From Pseudomonas sp. RC10 (GTDB lineage: Bacteria; Pseudomonadota; Gammaproteobacteria; Pseudomonadales; Pseudomonadaceae), in contig NZ_CP151650.1 of the NCBI RefSeq assembly GCF_038397775.1, forward strand, positions 4,030,001 through 4,094,000: 64,000 nt of DNA, given 5' to 3'. Shown in pieces: positions 19,395-27,612 of the stretch (the first letter of the stretch is position 1; every line of letters begins with the position of its first letter). The translations under genes were made by a program, and so were the position numbers. The notes below the pieces were generated by a model. That model saw only the letters and a program-made list of their open reading frames with translations, did not search any database and was not told the origin of the DNA.

Positions 19395-20381
19395 ATGACT
19401 GCACAGCAAGCCCTTTTGCACTCGACCCGAAAGTTCGCCGCAGCCGGTCTGGCGATGTTGTCGCTGATCGCCACGTCTGCGCACGCCGACGAGATTTCGG
19501 TGACCCAATGGGGAACAAGCCTTTATGGCCTCCCTTATGCCGTGGCGATGGAGACCGGGTTGTTCAAGAAGGCAGGTATCGATATCACGGGCATTCTGGG
19601 ATCGGGCGGTGGCGGCACCACCGTGCGCAATATTCTGGCAAGCGATACGCCCTACGGTGAAGTGGCCGTGGCCGCAGCGCTTGCCGCCCAGCGTCAGGGG
19701 CTTGATTTGGTCATCGTCAACATCGGCACCCGCTCGGTGGCCGAATCTTCGGTCGTGACCCTCAAGGGTTCTCCGGTGAAGGACATCGCTCAACTGGAAG
19801 GGAAAAAAGTCGCGATCACCTCGCCCAAGGGTGTCTCGGAAATGCTGCTGCTGATGTCGCTCAAAGCCAAGGGCATCGACGCGGACACAGTGACCCGAGT
19901 GGCCTCCGGCGGCTACGTGAACGGCCTGACGTTGCTGGATCAGAAAGCCGTGGACGCGGCCGTGCAGATCGAGCCTCTGTCGATCCTGCGCAAAGATCAG
20001 TACACCACGCTCTACAAGTCCAGCGACTTGCTGCCGCCGATGACGACGTCGGTGGGGATCACCACCCGCGAATTCGCCAAGGCTCACCCCGACAAACTGC
20101 GAGCAATCATAGAAGGCCGCCGACTGGGCGTCAAAGCCATCTACGACAACCCGCAGCAGGCTGCCGACATCCTCGCCAAGAGCTTCAAGCTGGAGCCGGC
20201 CATCGCCAAGGAAGCCGTGGACAATATGATCGCGCCCCACATGTGGAGCGAGGGTGATTTCAACACGGTCGAACTGGAGCGCATGGCCGACGGCCTGAGA
20301 CTCAACGGCGAACTCAAAGGCACGGTGGACTGGGCTGCCATCATGGACAAATCCTACCTGCCGAGCGACTTGCAGCATTAA
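19395..20381 (+). CDS. ABC transporter substrate-binding protein, NMT1/THI5-SsuA family
   Basis: 328 residues with a signal peptide (about 1-32, ending SAHADE). The mature start ISVTQWGTSLYGLPYAVAME, GLFKKAGIDI, then LGSGGGGTTVRNILAS and IAQLEGKKVAITSPKGVSEM follow the NitT/TauT/THI5-like binding protein pattern. It should catch the substrate for the divergently encoded ABC transporter. Given the NadC-type and PRPP-forming enzymes in that operon, a pyridine or related heteroaromatic carboxylate is the leading guess; the ligand-binding residues cannot be read reliably. A strong terminator follows. Confidence 0.88.
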   Translation: MTAQQALLHSTRKFAAAGLAMLSLIATSAHADEISVTQWGTSLYGLPYAVAMETGLFKKAGIDITGILGSGGGGTTVRNILASDTPYGEVAVAAALAAQRQGLDLVIVNIGTRSVAESSVVTLKGSPVKDIAQLEGKKVAITSPKGVSEMLLLMSLKAKGIDADTVTRVASGGYVNGLTLLDQKAVDAAVQIEPLSILRKDQYTTLYKSSDLLPPMTTSVGITTREFAKAHPDKLRAIIEGRRLGVKAIYDNPQQAADILAKSFKLEPAIAKEAVDNMIAPHMWSEGDFNTVELERMADGLRLNGELKGTVDWAAIMDKSYLPSDLQH

Positions 20382-20404
20382 TCACGGCTGATGCTCCCCT
20401 GCGA

Positions 20405-20449
20405 ACGGCCCGTTTGCCTGTATGACAGACGACGGGCCGTCGTTTTTTT
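20405..20449 (+). terminator. Rho-independent terminator after the binding-protein gene
   Basis: Perfect 9-bp stem ACGGCCCGT (20405-20413) / ACGGGCCGT (20432-20440) with an 18-nt loop, followed by CG and seven T residues. Confidence 0.85.
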
Positions 20450-20689
20450 CAAGGCCCGGAGGCGGCCATTGGCGATCAGTGTTGAGCACCCTCTCTCGGG
20501 GCAGGTCCGCCGACGGCACCCGCGAGAGGCTCTATTCAGGGCGTTCCGAAGGGTCTTATCAATCGTACTGATGATGACTATCGAACCGCTCGCCTGTTGG
20601 CGCTCGAAAGCTGACTCCTACAATCCCCTCCTCTTTTCCCCCGCTGCTGCGCCTCCTTGAGGCGACACTCTTCCTTGGAATTCGAAACC
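20450..20689. other. Intergenic region upstream of the MFS gene
   Basis: About 240 bp after the terminator. It must contain the promoter for the MFS gene at 20690; no clear operator or further gene is visible. Confidence 0.4.
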
Positions 20690-21931
20690 ATGCCAAGCGC
20701 CAGTCATACCCCGCCCGAACACAATCAGCAGAGCGTCAAACAGCAGTGGCTGGCGATTCTCTCGGTCGCCGTCGGCGCCTTTGCCCTGGTCACCAGCGAG
20801 TTTCTTCCGGTCGGCGTGCTCAACGACGTTGCGCGCGACCTGGGCATCAGTGCGGGCCACGCCGGCCTGATGGTGACCCTGCCCGGCATCATGGCCGCCC
20901 TCGCCGCGCCGTTGTTGTCGGTGGGCATTGGCGCCATGGACCGTCGTTACCTGTTGATCGGCCTGACGCTGATTATGATCATCGCCAACTCGGTCGTGGC
21001 CTATGCCAGCGACTTCAGTCTGCTGCTGTTCGGTCGCGTGCTTCTGGGCGTCAGCATCGGCGGGTTCTGGGCCACGGCGATTGCCCTGAGCGGCCGTCTG
21101 GCCCCCAAAGGCGTAGGCGTGGCGCAAGCGACGTCGATCATCATGGTGGGCGTGACCCTGGCCACGGTGCTGGGCGTGCCGGTCGGCACCTGGCTGAGCG
21201 AACTGATGGGCTGGCGCATGACCTTTCTGGTGACCGCACTGCTGGGTGTCCCGGTATTGCTGGCGCAGCTTTTCCTGCTGCCGAGACTCAATCCGGACAA
21301 AGCCATTCGCATCAGTGACCTCCCGGCCCTCTTCATCAATCCACAAGCAAGGGTGGGACTGATCGCGGTCCTGCTGATCGGCCTGGCGCACTTCGCCGCC
21401 TACACCTACGTCGCGCCCTTCTTCAAACACAGCGCCGGTTTCGACGGCCCGACCATTGGTTCGTTGCTGCTGCTCTATGGCATCGCCGGGGTCATGGGTA
21501 ACATCTTTGCCGGTTTCGCTGCCAACCGCAGCGTGCGCCACACGCTGATGCTGGTCGCGGTGCTGATTGGGGTCAGCACCGCGTTGTTCCCGTACTTCGC
21601 CACCGGCCTGACGGGCGCTGCCATGCTGATCGCGCTCTGGGGCTTTGCCTTCGGCGCCTTCCCGGCCTGCGCCAGTATCTGGATGTTCGTCGTGGCCCCC
21701 AAAGATGTCGAACGCGGCATGCCGCTGTTCGTCGCGATGTTCCAGGTGATCATTGCGCTGGGTTCGTTCTTCGGCGGGCAGATCGTCGACCAACTGGGCA
21801 GCTCGGTGTTGATGAGCCTGGCGACGGCGTTGGTGGGCTGCGGTCTGGCGACGGTGCTGGTGCTGGGACGTAACGTCAGCAACAGCCAGTCGGGGGATGC
21901 TGACGCCTCGGTTGTGGTCAGTCAGCACTAA
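20690..21931 (+). CDS. MFS transporter, DHA1 family (purine/sugar/drug efflux type)
   Basis: 413 residues from the ATG at 20690; the frame begins at 20657 but the extra residues add nothing. VAVGAFALVTSEFLPVGVLNDVARDLGIS in the first helix region is the marker of DHA1 exporters such as NepI, YdhP and SotB (T-S/T-E-F-x-P-V-G); about 12 helices follow. Likely an inner-membrane proton-driven exporter of purine ribonucleosides, sugars or drugs. No dedicated regulator adjoins it; the next gene downstream is convergent. Confidence 0.85.
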   Translation: MPSASHTPPEHNQQSVKQQWLAILSVAVGAFALVTSEFLPVGVLNDVARDLGISAGHAGLMVTLPGIMAALAAPLLSVGIGAMDRRYLLIGLTLIMIIANSVVAYASDFSLLLFGRVLLGVSIGGFWATAIALSGRLAPKGVGVAQATSIIMVGVTLATVLGVPVGTWLSELMGWRMTFLVTALLGVPVLLAQLFLLPRLNPDKAIRISDLPALFINPQARVGLIAVLLIGLAHFAAYTYVAPFFKHSAGFDGPTIGSLLLLYGIAGVMGNIFAGFAANRSVRHTLMLVAVLIGVSTALFPYFATGLTGAAMLIALWGFAFGAFPACASIWMFVVAPKDVERGMPLFVAMFQVIIALGSFFGGQIVDQLGSSVLMSLATALVGCGLATVLVLGRNVSNSQSGDADASVVVSQH

Positions 21932-22033
21932 GGCGCGAAGGCCGGGTTTCCTGCGTAGCGCGCTGGAAACCTGATCCGCGGACCGGCTGCGATGAGCATT
22001 GCAGCGCGGTCACGGCCTGCGGAGAGGCCCTGA

Positions 22034-22708
22034 TCAGGCCAGTTTCTCCTCGGTTTCATCAATGAATTTCAGAATGCTGACACCGCCGCGCAGGATGTCA
22101 TCAGCAATGGCCTTGCGGGCCTTGGCGGGTTTTTTATCGCGCAACGCATCCATCAGCACCATGTGTTCATCGGCCCCGATGTAAGAGTTGTGGCCGAAGG
22201 TATAGAACAGATTCAGGATCGGCCCCATGGAGACCCACAAGCCCTCGATCTGAGCGGTGAGCATGTCCATGCCCGACAGCCTGTAGAGCGTGAAGTGAAA
22301 CTCACGGTTGTGGTGCATCGCCGCCAGGCCGTCGTTGTTTCGATCCGCTTCTTCGAACAAATTGTGAAGCGCCAGAAGCCTGGCCAGGTCGGCTTCAGTC
22401 ACGTTGTGCGTGGCCATTTCGGCGGCCAGCCCTTCCAGCGCCATGCGGATGGTCCGAACCTCCAGATACCGCGCGCGGGTCAATGCCGGCACCGTTGCAA
22501 ACCGGCCAGAGCGAAGTTCCAGACCGCGTTCGCTGACCAGCCGAAGACAGGCTTCGCGCACAGGCGTGACGCTGGTTCCCAGTCGTTCTGCGAGGTCCTG
22601 CATGACCAACCGCTCCCCCGGCTTGAAGTTTCCAGCGATCAGTCCTTCGCGAATCGAAAAATACGCCCGAGCGGACAGGTTGCCTTGCTCCAAGGGTTGA
22701 ATCTGCAC
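22034..22708 (-). CDS. GntR family regulator, FCD (FadR C-terminal) type
   Basis: 224 residues from GTG 22708, which has AGGAG 6 bp upstream; the frame extends to 22858 but without family similarity. N-terminal winged helix: ARAYFSIREGLIAGNFKPG, LVMQDLAERLGTSVTPVREA, the GntR signature. The helical FCD domain starts near residue 80 and includes HREFHFTLYRLSG-type metal-ligand residues (here NREFHFTLYRLSG), which usually bind a carboxylate ligand. It probably governs the aminotransferase - transketolase genes next to it and, by the shared motif, the divergent operon at 26221. Confidence 0.9.
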   Translation of the reverse strand: MQIQPLEQGNLSARAYFSIREGLIAGNFKPGERLVMQDLAERLGTSVTPVREACLRLVSERGLELRSGRFATVPALTRARYLEVRTIRMALEGLAAEMATHNVTEADLARLLALHNLFEEADRNNDGLAAMHHNREFHFTLYRLSGMDMLTAQIEGLWVSMGPILNLFYTFGHNSYIGADEHMVLMDALRDKKPAKARKAIADDILRGGVSILKFIDETEEKLA

Positions 22709-22778
22709 AGTGAGCTCCTGATGGTTTCGGTCCCGGATGGCGGTACTACGGCTTGCACACCCATACGCGATAAGGCGC

Positions 22779-22795
22779 CACTTATAACATATAGG
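22779..22795. promoter_or_regulatory. Candidate GntR operator upstream of the regulator gene
   Basis: CCACTTATAACATATAG, read on the minus strand, gives TATGTTATAAGTGG. This closely matches TAAGTTATAAGTG at 26181-26194 in front of the class III aminotransferase operon, suggesting autoregulation and a shared regulator. Confidence 0.5.
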
Positions 22796-22869
22796 CACTG
22801 AGGTGCCGATGGGTGCCCAACGCCAAAGGCGGCTGCAATGCCGTCTTCGGCGCATCACGACATGAGCGG

Positions 22870-24153
22870 CTAGACCAGCGTTTTCAAGACATCCTCAATC
22901 ACGCCAAGGGACTCATCCAGTATCTCCCGTGTGTGCGCGGTCGACAGGTACAGTCGCTTGAGTTGCATCGGCTGGAAGATGTGCCGTTTCTCGATCAGGC
23001 GCTGACGAAAGGCCATGTCGCGCGCGTCATCGTTGCGCAGCAGATCGGTGTACTGCCGGTACGGCCCCTCGAAAAAATACAGCAGCCAGGCCGAACCATA
23101 ACCGGCGCTTTGTGCCGGAATGCCCAAGCGTTGCACGATGATGTCCAGTTGTGCGCGCATGTAATCACCCAAGGCGAACAGCTTCTCGTACGTCCCGGGG
23201 CGCGCCAGTTCTTCGAGGGTGGCCTGCACCGCCGCCAGCGTTGAAGGGGTGCCATTGCAGGTGCCGCCCATGAAGACGCCCTTGGGACCGGTCAAACCGA
23301 TCAAGTGCATCAACTCGCGTTTGCCGGCAATGAACCCCACGGGATAGCCCGACGAAGCCGCCTTGCCGAACGTGGCCAAATCCGGTGTCACCCCAATGAT
23401 CGACTGATAGCCGCCCAGCGCGTGCCTGAAACCGGTGATCACTTCATCGAAGATCAGCACGACGCCATGGTCGCGTGTCAGGCTGCGCAGGTCTTTAAGA
23501 AAAGCGTCCGTCGCCGCCACCGCCCCCATGTTGTGAGCGATGGGCTCGACGATAATTGCGGCCACCTCCTCCGGATGAGCCTTGAGGTATCGCTCGACCG
23601 CTTCGGCATCGTTGTACGGAAGAACAGCCGTGTACTCGGCGGCGGCGTGGAGAATGCCATCGGACATCGGATCGAATTGACCGATCCTGTCTCTGGCGGT
23701 CTGGCCGTTCATGGCGACGTAATCGTGCCAGCCGTGGTAGCCACCTTGAAACTTGATGATCCGCTTGCGCCCCGTGGCTGCACGCGCGAGGCGCAACGCG
23801 TGATAGGTCGCCTCCGAGCCGCTGTTGCAAAACGCAATCTGCTCGGCGCAGGGAATGTGACCGACCAGCGTCTCCGCCACTTCGACTTCCAGGTCGGTGA
23901 TGCCTGCGCCCATCAGGTCCATGCGCTGTGCAACTTCGAAGACCCGATCACGGATTGCCGGATGCCCGTGACCCAGCACATGGGCGCCGAATCCGCAATG
24001 AAAGTCTGTGTGGCGTTGACCGTCGGCGTCGAACAGGTAGGCCCCTTCTGCGCGCACGAACGCATAGGGTTGTCCAAGCTTGCGGCTGGGACTGAGATGA
24101 CCCCCTGGCAGCACTTTTTCGGCACGGGCATACCACGCTTGATTAGCCGACAT
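22870..24153 (-). CDS. Class III aminotransferase, glutamate-1-semialdehyde aminomutase-like
   Basis: 427 residues. The PLP fold is shown by FCNSGSEATYHALRLARAATGR, IIKFQGGYHGWHD, LIFDEVITGFR and the PLP lysine in ATFGKAASSGYPVGF. The closest group is HemL-like aminomutase/aminotransferases that act on amino aldehydes or beta-amino acids, not the HemL tetrapyrrole enzyme itself, given its catabolic neighbours. It overlaps the transketolase C-terminal gene by 11 bp and is the last gene of a three-gene operon (transketolase N, transketolase C, aminotransferase). It could add or remove an amino group on the sugar-like product of the transketolase. Confidence 0.88.
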   Translation of the reverse strand: MSANQAWYARAEKVLPGGHLSPSRKLGQPYAFVRAEGAYLFDADGQRHTDFHCGFGAHVLGHGHPAIRDRVFEVAQRMDLMGAGITDLEVEVAETLVGHIPCAEQIAFCNSGSEATYHALRLARAATGRKRIIKFQGGYHGWHDYVAMNGQTARDRIGQFDPMSDGILHAAAEYTAVLPYNDAEAVERYLKAHPEEVAAIIVEPIAHNMGAVAATDAFLKDLRSLTRDHGVVLIFDEVITGFRHALGGYQSIIGVTPDLATFGKAASSGYPVGFIAGKRELMHLIGLTGPKGVFMGGTCNGTPSTLAAVQATLEELARPGTYEKLFALGDYMRAQLDIIVQRLGIPAQSAGYGSAWLLYFFEGPYRQYTDLLRNDDARDMAFRQRLIEKRHIFQPMQLKRLYLSTAHTREILDESLGVIEDVLKTLV

Positions 24154-25153
24154 GGCGCTGCTCCTTGCCTGAAATGTTGGCCAAGGCCTCGCGGGTCACC
24201 GCTTCGATGCCTGGCGCGTCCAGCCGGTAATGCCGGTAGAGATGGGTCGGCGGCGCAATAAGGCTGTATTCGTCATGAATGCCATGGCGAACCAGACGCA
24301 CACCGGCGCCCTCATCGGCCAGCACTTCGGCCACAGCGCCCCCCAGTCCGCCGAGGACGTTGTGCTCTTCCACGGTGATCAGCAGGTTCGTTGCGGCGGC
24401 AGCGTTGAGGATCGCCTCGCGGTCGATGGGCTTGAGGGTGTGCATGTCGATCACGCCGACCGCAAGACCGCTTTCGGTCAGTGCTTTGGCGGCTTCCAGG
24501 GTCGGGTGCAGCATGCTGCCGGTGGCAATCAGCGTCACGTCGCGGCCCACGGCATGCACGATGGCTTTGCCAAACTCGAAGGCAACGTCGTCAGGATAAA
24601 CAGACGGTTCCTGGCCGCGTCCGATGCGGAAATAAATCGGCTGCGGATGGTGAATCGAGGCGCGAATCGCGGCTGCGAGCTGCGGACCGTCTGCCGGAGC
24701 AACCACCGTGAGATCGGCGATGCTGCGCATGATCGCGATGTCTTCAGTGGCGTGGTGCGAGGTGCCATAAAAGCCGAGGCTGATGCCGGTGTGATGGCCG
24801 ATCAGACGCACCGGCAACGCCGAATACGCCACGTCCATGCGGATCTGTTCACAGCACAACAACGCCAGGAATGACGCGAAGGTCGCCACGAACGGCATGG
24901 TCCCGGTGGTGGCGATACCGGCTGCGGCGCTGACCATGTTCTGCTCGGCGATACCAAACTGGATGAACAGATCCGGGTGTTTCTCGGCGAAGCGGTTCAG
25001 GCCGTTGGAGTATTGCAGGTCGGCCGTCCCGACAGCGATGGGATGGCCGTCGGCAACCAGATCCAGCAGCCCTTCCGATAAATAATCGAGCCCCGGATTG
25101 ATCGCGTTCAGTTGGCGGTACTGCCAGCTTTTCGGGTTGACTGGCGCACTCAT
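24143..25153 (-). CDS. Transketolase, C-terminal subunit
   Basis: 336 residues covering the pyrimidine-binding and C-terminal domains. FIQFGIAEQNMVSAAAGIA carries the glutamate that activates thiamine diphosphate, and HHTGISLGFYGTSHHATEDIAIMR matches the substrate-side loop of split transketolases. It needs the N-terminal subunit encoded just upstream (stop and start overlap by 4 bp, 25150-25153) to make an active alpha2beta2 enzyme that moves a two-carbon ketol unit. Confidence 0.92.
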   Translation of the reverse strand: MSAPVNPKSWQYRQLNAINPGLDYLSEGLLDLVADGHPIAVGTADLQYSNGLNRFAEKHPDLFIQFGIAEQNMVSAAAGIATTGTMPFVATFASFLALLCCEQIRMDVAYSALPVRLIGHHTGISLGFYGTSHHATEDIAIMRSIADLTVVAPADGPQLAAAIRASIHHPQPIYFRIGRGQEPSVYPDDVAFEFGKAIVHAVGRDVTLIATGSMLHPTLEAAKALTESGLAVGVIDMHTLKPIDREAILNAAAATNLLITVEEHNVLGGLGGAVAEVLADEGAGVRLVRHGIHDEYSLIAPPTHLYRHYRLDAPGIEAVTREALANISGKEQRHVG

Positions 25154-26034
25154 TGAACACCTCCATTGGCTTTGATTTCTTCGATGGCCAGCACTTCGTC
25201 TTCCGGGGCAAGCCAGCCCAGATGCCAGCCGGGTTCGGTTTCCATGTACTCCACACCCTTGCCCTTGGCGGTCAGGGCGATCACGCAGACCGGCCGTTCC
25301 CGCGCAGGCTCGGCCTTCAACTCCCGGAACAACATCGCCACGGCGGCCACGTCATGGCCGTCCACTTCCCGGACGTCCCAACCGAAGGCCCGCCATTTGT
25401 CTGCCAGCGGTTCGATGCCCACGACGTCATCGACCTTGCCGTCGAGCTGATAGCCGTTGCGATCAACGATGGCGATCAGGTTGCCGGTCTTGTGATGCGC
25501 AGCCGCCAATGCGGCCTCCCAGACCTGCCCCTCTTGCATCTCGCCGTCGCCCAGCAGCACGTAGACGTCGAATGCATCGCCCCGTAACCGCCCGCCCAGT
25601 GCCATGCCCAGGCCGCCCGATAACGCGTGGCCAATGGACCCCGAACTGAAATCCACCCCGGGCACCTTGCGCATGTCCGGGTGATCGCCCAGTGGGCTGC
25701 CCAAGCGTGTGTAGTCATCCAGCCAGGCCTTGTCGAAGAAATCCCAGTCAGCCAACAGCGGGTAGAGGCCGACGGCAGCGTGGCCCTTGCCCATCAGAAA
25801 ACGGTCGCGTCCCGGCCACTTGGGCTCGCCGCGTTTCAGGCGCATGGCGTCGTAGTAGAGCGCGGAGAAAATCTCGGCACACGAAAACACCGAGGTGTAG
25901 TGGCCAACCTTGGCGATGGAAATCAGCCGCACCGTCTCCAGGCGCACGAACAGTGCGCGCTCTTTCAGACGAGCGATCTGCTCGGGCGTCAACGGCATTA
26001 CGGGATCACGAACCGCACGATTTTCAGCGGGCAT
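25150..26034 (-). CDS. Transketolase, N-terminal (thiamine diphosphate-binding) subunit
   Basis: 294 residues. The thiamine diphosphate/Mg motif GDGEMQEGQVWEAA...DRNGYQLDG is intact, with GKGHAAVGLYPLL and LGDHPDMRKVPGVDFSSGS typical of split transketolases. Split forms are found in specialised pathways (apiose, sulfosugar, ansamycin chemistry) in addition to, not instead of, the housekeeping full-length enzyme. First gene of its operon; the initiating ATG may be 26034 or the in-frame ATG 12 codons later. The promoter region it shares with the divergent aminotransferase operon holds the ACTTATAA motifs. Confidence 0.92.
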   Translation of the reverse strand: MPAENRAVRDPVMPLTPEQIARLKERALFVRLETVRLISIAKVGHYTSVFSCAEIFSALYYDAMRLKRGEPKWPGRDRFLMGKGHAAVGLYPLLADWDFFDKAWLDDYTRLGSPLGDHPDMRKVPGVDFSSGSIGHALSGGLGMALGGRLRGDAFDVYVLLGDGEMQEGQVWEAALAAAHHKTGNLIAIVDRNGYQLDGKVDDVVGIEPLADKWRAFGWDVREVDGHDVAAVAMLFRELKAEPARERPVCVIALTAKGKGVEYMETEPGWHLGWLAPEDEVLAIEEIKANGGVQ

Positions 26035-26085
26035 GAGGGCACTCCTGAGTGGGTTGATCGAGGCCTGATGCGGCCTTCTTCTTAC

Positions 26086-26195
26086 AACTTATAAGTTATA
26101 TTTTGTAGAATCAACCACCGATTGGCGTTTTATTTTTTCTCGCCGAGGGCTTGCGCGGCGCCAATTTCGGTGTCAATCATATAAGTTATAAGTGA
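26086..26195. promoter_or_regulatory. Divergent promoter region with two GntR-type candidate operators
   Basis: AACTTATAAGTT (26086-26097) is a perfect 12-bp palindrome 52 bp before the transketolase start. ATATAAGTTATAAGTG (26180-26195) lies 25 bp before the aminotransferase start. Both contain the ACTTATAA core (on either strand) seen before the GntR gene, and binding near both start sites would co-regulate the two operons. Confidence 0.6.
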
Positions 26196-26220
26196 TCAGT
26201 AACGCTCAACGAGGCTTTTC

Positions 26221-27612
26221 ATGATGCAGGAAACCACCCTTCCCTTAACCGAACTGGCCCGCACGGACGTGCGCTTCCACCTGCATTCGCAGACCAATCT
26301 GCGGGCGCATCAGCAACAGGGCCCACTGGTCATCGAGCGTGGGTCAGGGATTTACGTGACCGATGAACACGGCCGCGATTACATCGAAGGGATGTCGGGC
26401 TTGTGGTGCGCGGGGCTTGGGTTTTCCAACCCTCGGCTGGTGGAAGCGGCGCAGCGTCAGATGGCCGTGCTGCCCTACTACCACACCTTCAATCACCGGG
26501 TGCCGAATGTGGTCGCACAGTTGGCCGAACGCATTGCCAGCCTGGTGCCGTTTGAACAGCCGAAGATTTTCTTCGCCTGTTCGGGTTCGGAAGCCAACGA
26601 TTCGATGATCAAGCTCGCCTGGGCGTACCATCGGGCGCGCGGCAAGGGCGGCAAGCGCAAGGTGATTGCCCACCAGAAAGGTTTTCACGGTTCGACGGTG
26701 ATGGGCGCCAGCCTGTCGGGGTTGCCCAACATGCACGCGGCGTTCGGCTTGCCGCTGGAAAACAGCGTCTTGCATGTGCAATGCCCGCACTTCTACCGCT
26801 ACGGCACCGAGGGCGAAAGCGAGGCGCAATTCACCGAGCGCCTGTTGCGGGAACTGGAGCGACGCATCGAAACGGAAGGCGCCGACACCATCGCCGCGTT
26901 CATCTCGGAACCGGTGATGGGCGCCGGTGGGGTGATCGTCCCTCCTTCGGGCTACTTCGCAGGCGTTCAGGCGCTGCTGAAAAAGCACGACATTCTGTTC
27001 CTGGCCGACGAAATCATCTGCGGGTTTGGTCGCACCGGTCGCTGGTTCGGTCATCAGACCCTGGGCTTCACGCCGGACATGATGGCCTGCGCCAAGAGCC
27101 TGTCTTCGGGTTATCAACCCATCTCCTGTGTGGTGGTCGCGGGGAATGTCTATCAGGCCATCGAGGAGCAGAGCCAGCAACTCGGCGGTTTCGGTCACGG
27201 CTTCACCTATTCGGGTCATCCCGTGGCGGCCGCTGTCGCGCTGGAAACCCTGACCATCTACCAGGAAATGCACTTGCCGCAACGCACCGAGGAGCTGGGC
27301 CACCTGCTGCACCAACGACTGGAACCCTTGCTGGCGCACCCACTGATCGGCGAGCTGCGCGGCATCGGCCTGGTGGCCGGGCTGGAACTGGTCGCGGACA
27401 AAACGACCCGTGCGTCCTTCCCGGCGCACATCGGCATTGGCGCGCAAGTCGAGCGGGCGGCCCGGGAACAAGGCCTGATCGTGCGCAACATGGGGGACTC
27501 CATCGCCCTCGCGCCGCCGTTCATCATCACCGCCGACGAGATCACCGAGCTGGTCGCCCGCCTGACGCGCGCGCTGGATGTCGTCGCCTTGGCCAACGGG
27601 TTGTCACTGTGA
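26221..27612 (+). CDS. Class III omega-aminotransferase (putrescine/taurine/beta-alanine:pyruvate type)
   Basis: 463 residues. Distinct segments: GIYVTDEHGRDYIEGMSGLW, FFACSGSEANDSMIKLAWAYH, ADEIICGFGRTGRWFGHQ and the PLP lysine in CAKSLSSGYQPIS. This is the SpuC / omega-amino acid:pyruvate aminotransferase group, which moves a terminal amino group to pyruvate. Its stop codon overlaps the ATG of the PotA-like gene (27610-27614), so transport and deamination are one operon: an imported polyamine- or aminoalkyl-type compound is likely the amino donor. Confidence 0.92.
   Translation: MMQETTLPLTELARTDVRFHLHSQTNLRAHQQQGPLVIERGSGIYVTDEHGRDYIEGMSGLWCAGLGFSNPRLVEAAQRQMAVLPYYHTFNHRVPNVVAQLAERIASLVPFEQPKIFFACSGSEANDSMIKLAWAYHRARGKGGKRKVIAHQKGFHGSTVMGASLSGLPNMHAAFGLPLENSVLHVQCPHFYRYGTEGESEAQFTERLLRELERRIETEGADTIAAFISEPVMGAGGVIVPPSGYFAGVQALLKKHDILFLADEIICGFGRTGRWFGHQTLGFTPDMMACAKSLSSGYQPISCVVVAGNVYQAIEEQSQQLGGFGHGFTYSGHPVAAAVALETLTIYQEMHLPQRTEELGHLLHQRLEPLLAHPLIGELRGIGLVAGLELVADKTTRASFPAHIGIGAQVERAAREQGLIVRNMGDSIALAPPFIITADEITELVARLTRALDVVALANGLSL

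Noticed and set aside
26781..27611. N-terminal extension of the PotA-like ATPase
   Set aside because: Lies inside the aminotransferase gene in another frame; ATG 27612 overlaps the stop codon as is common in operons.
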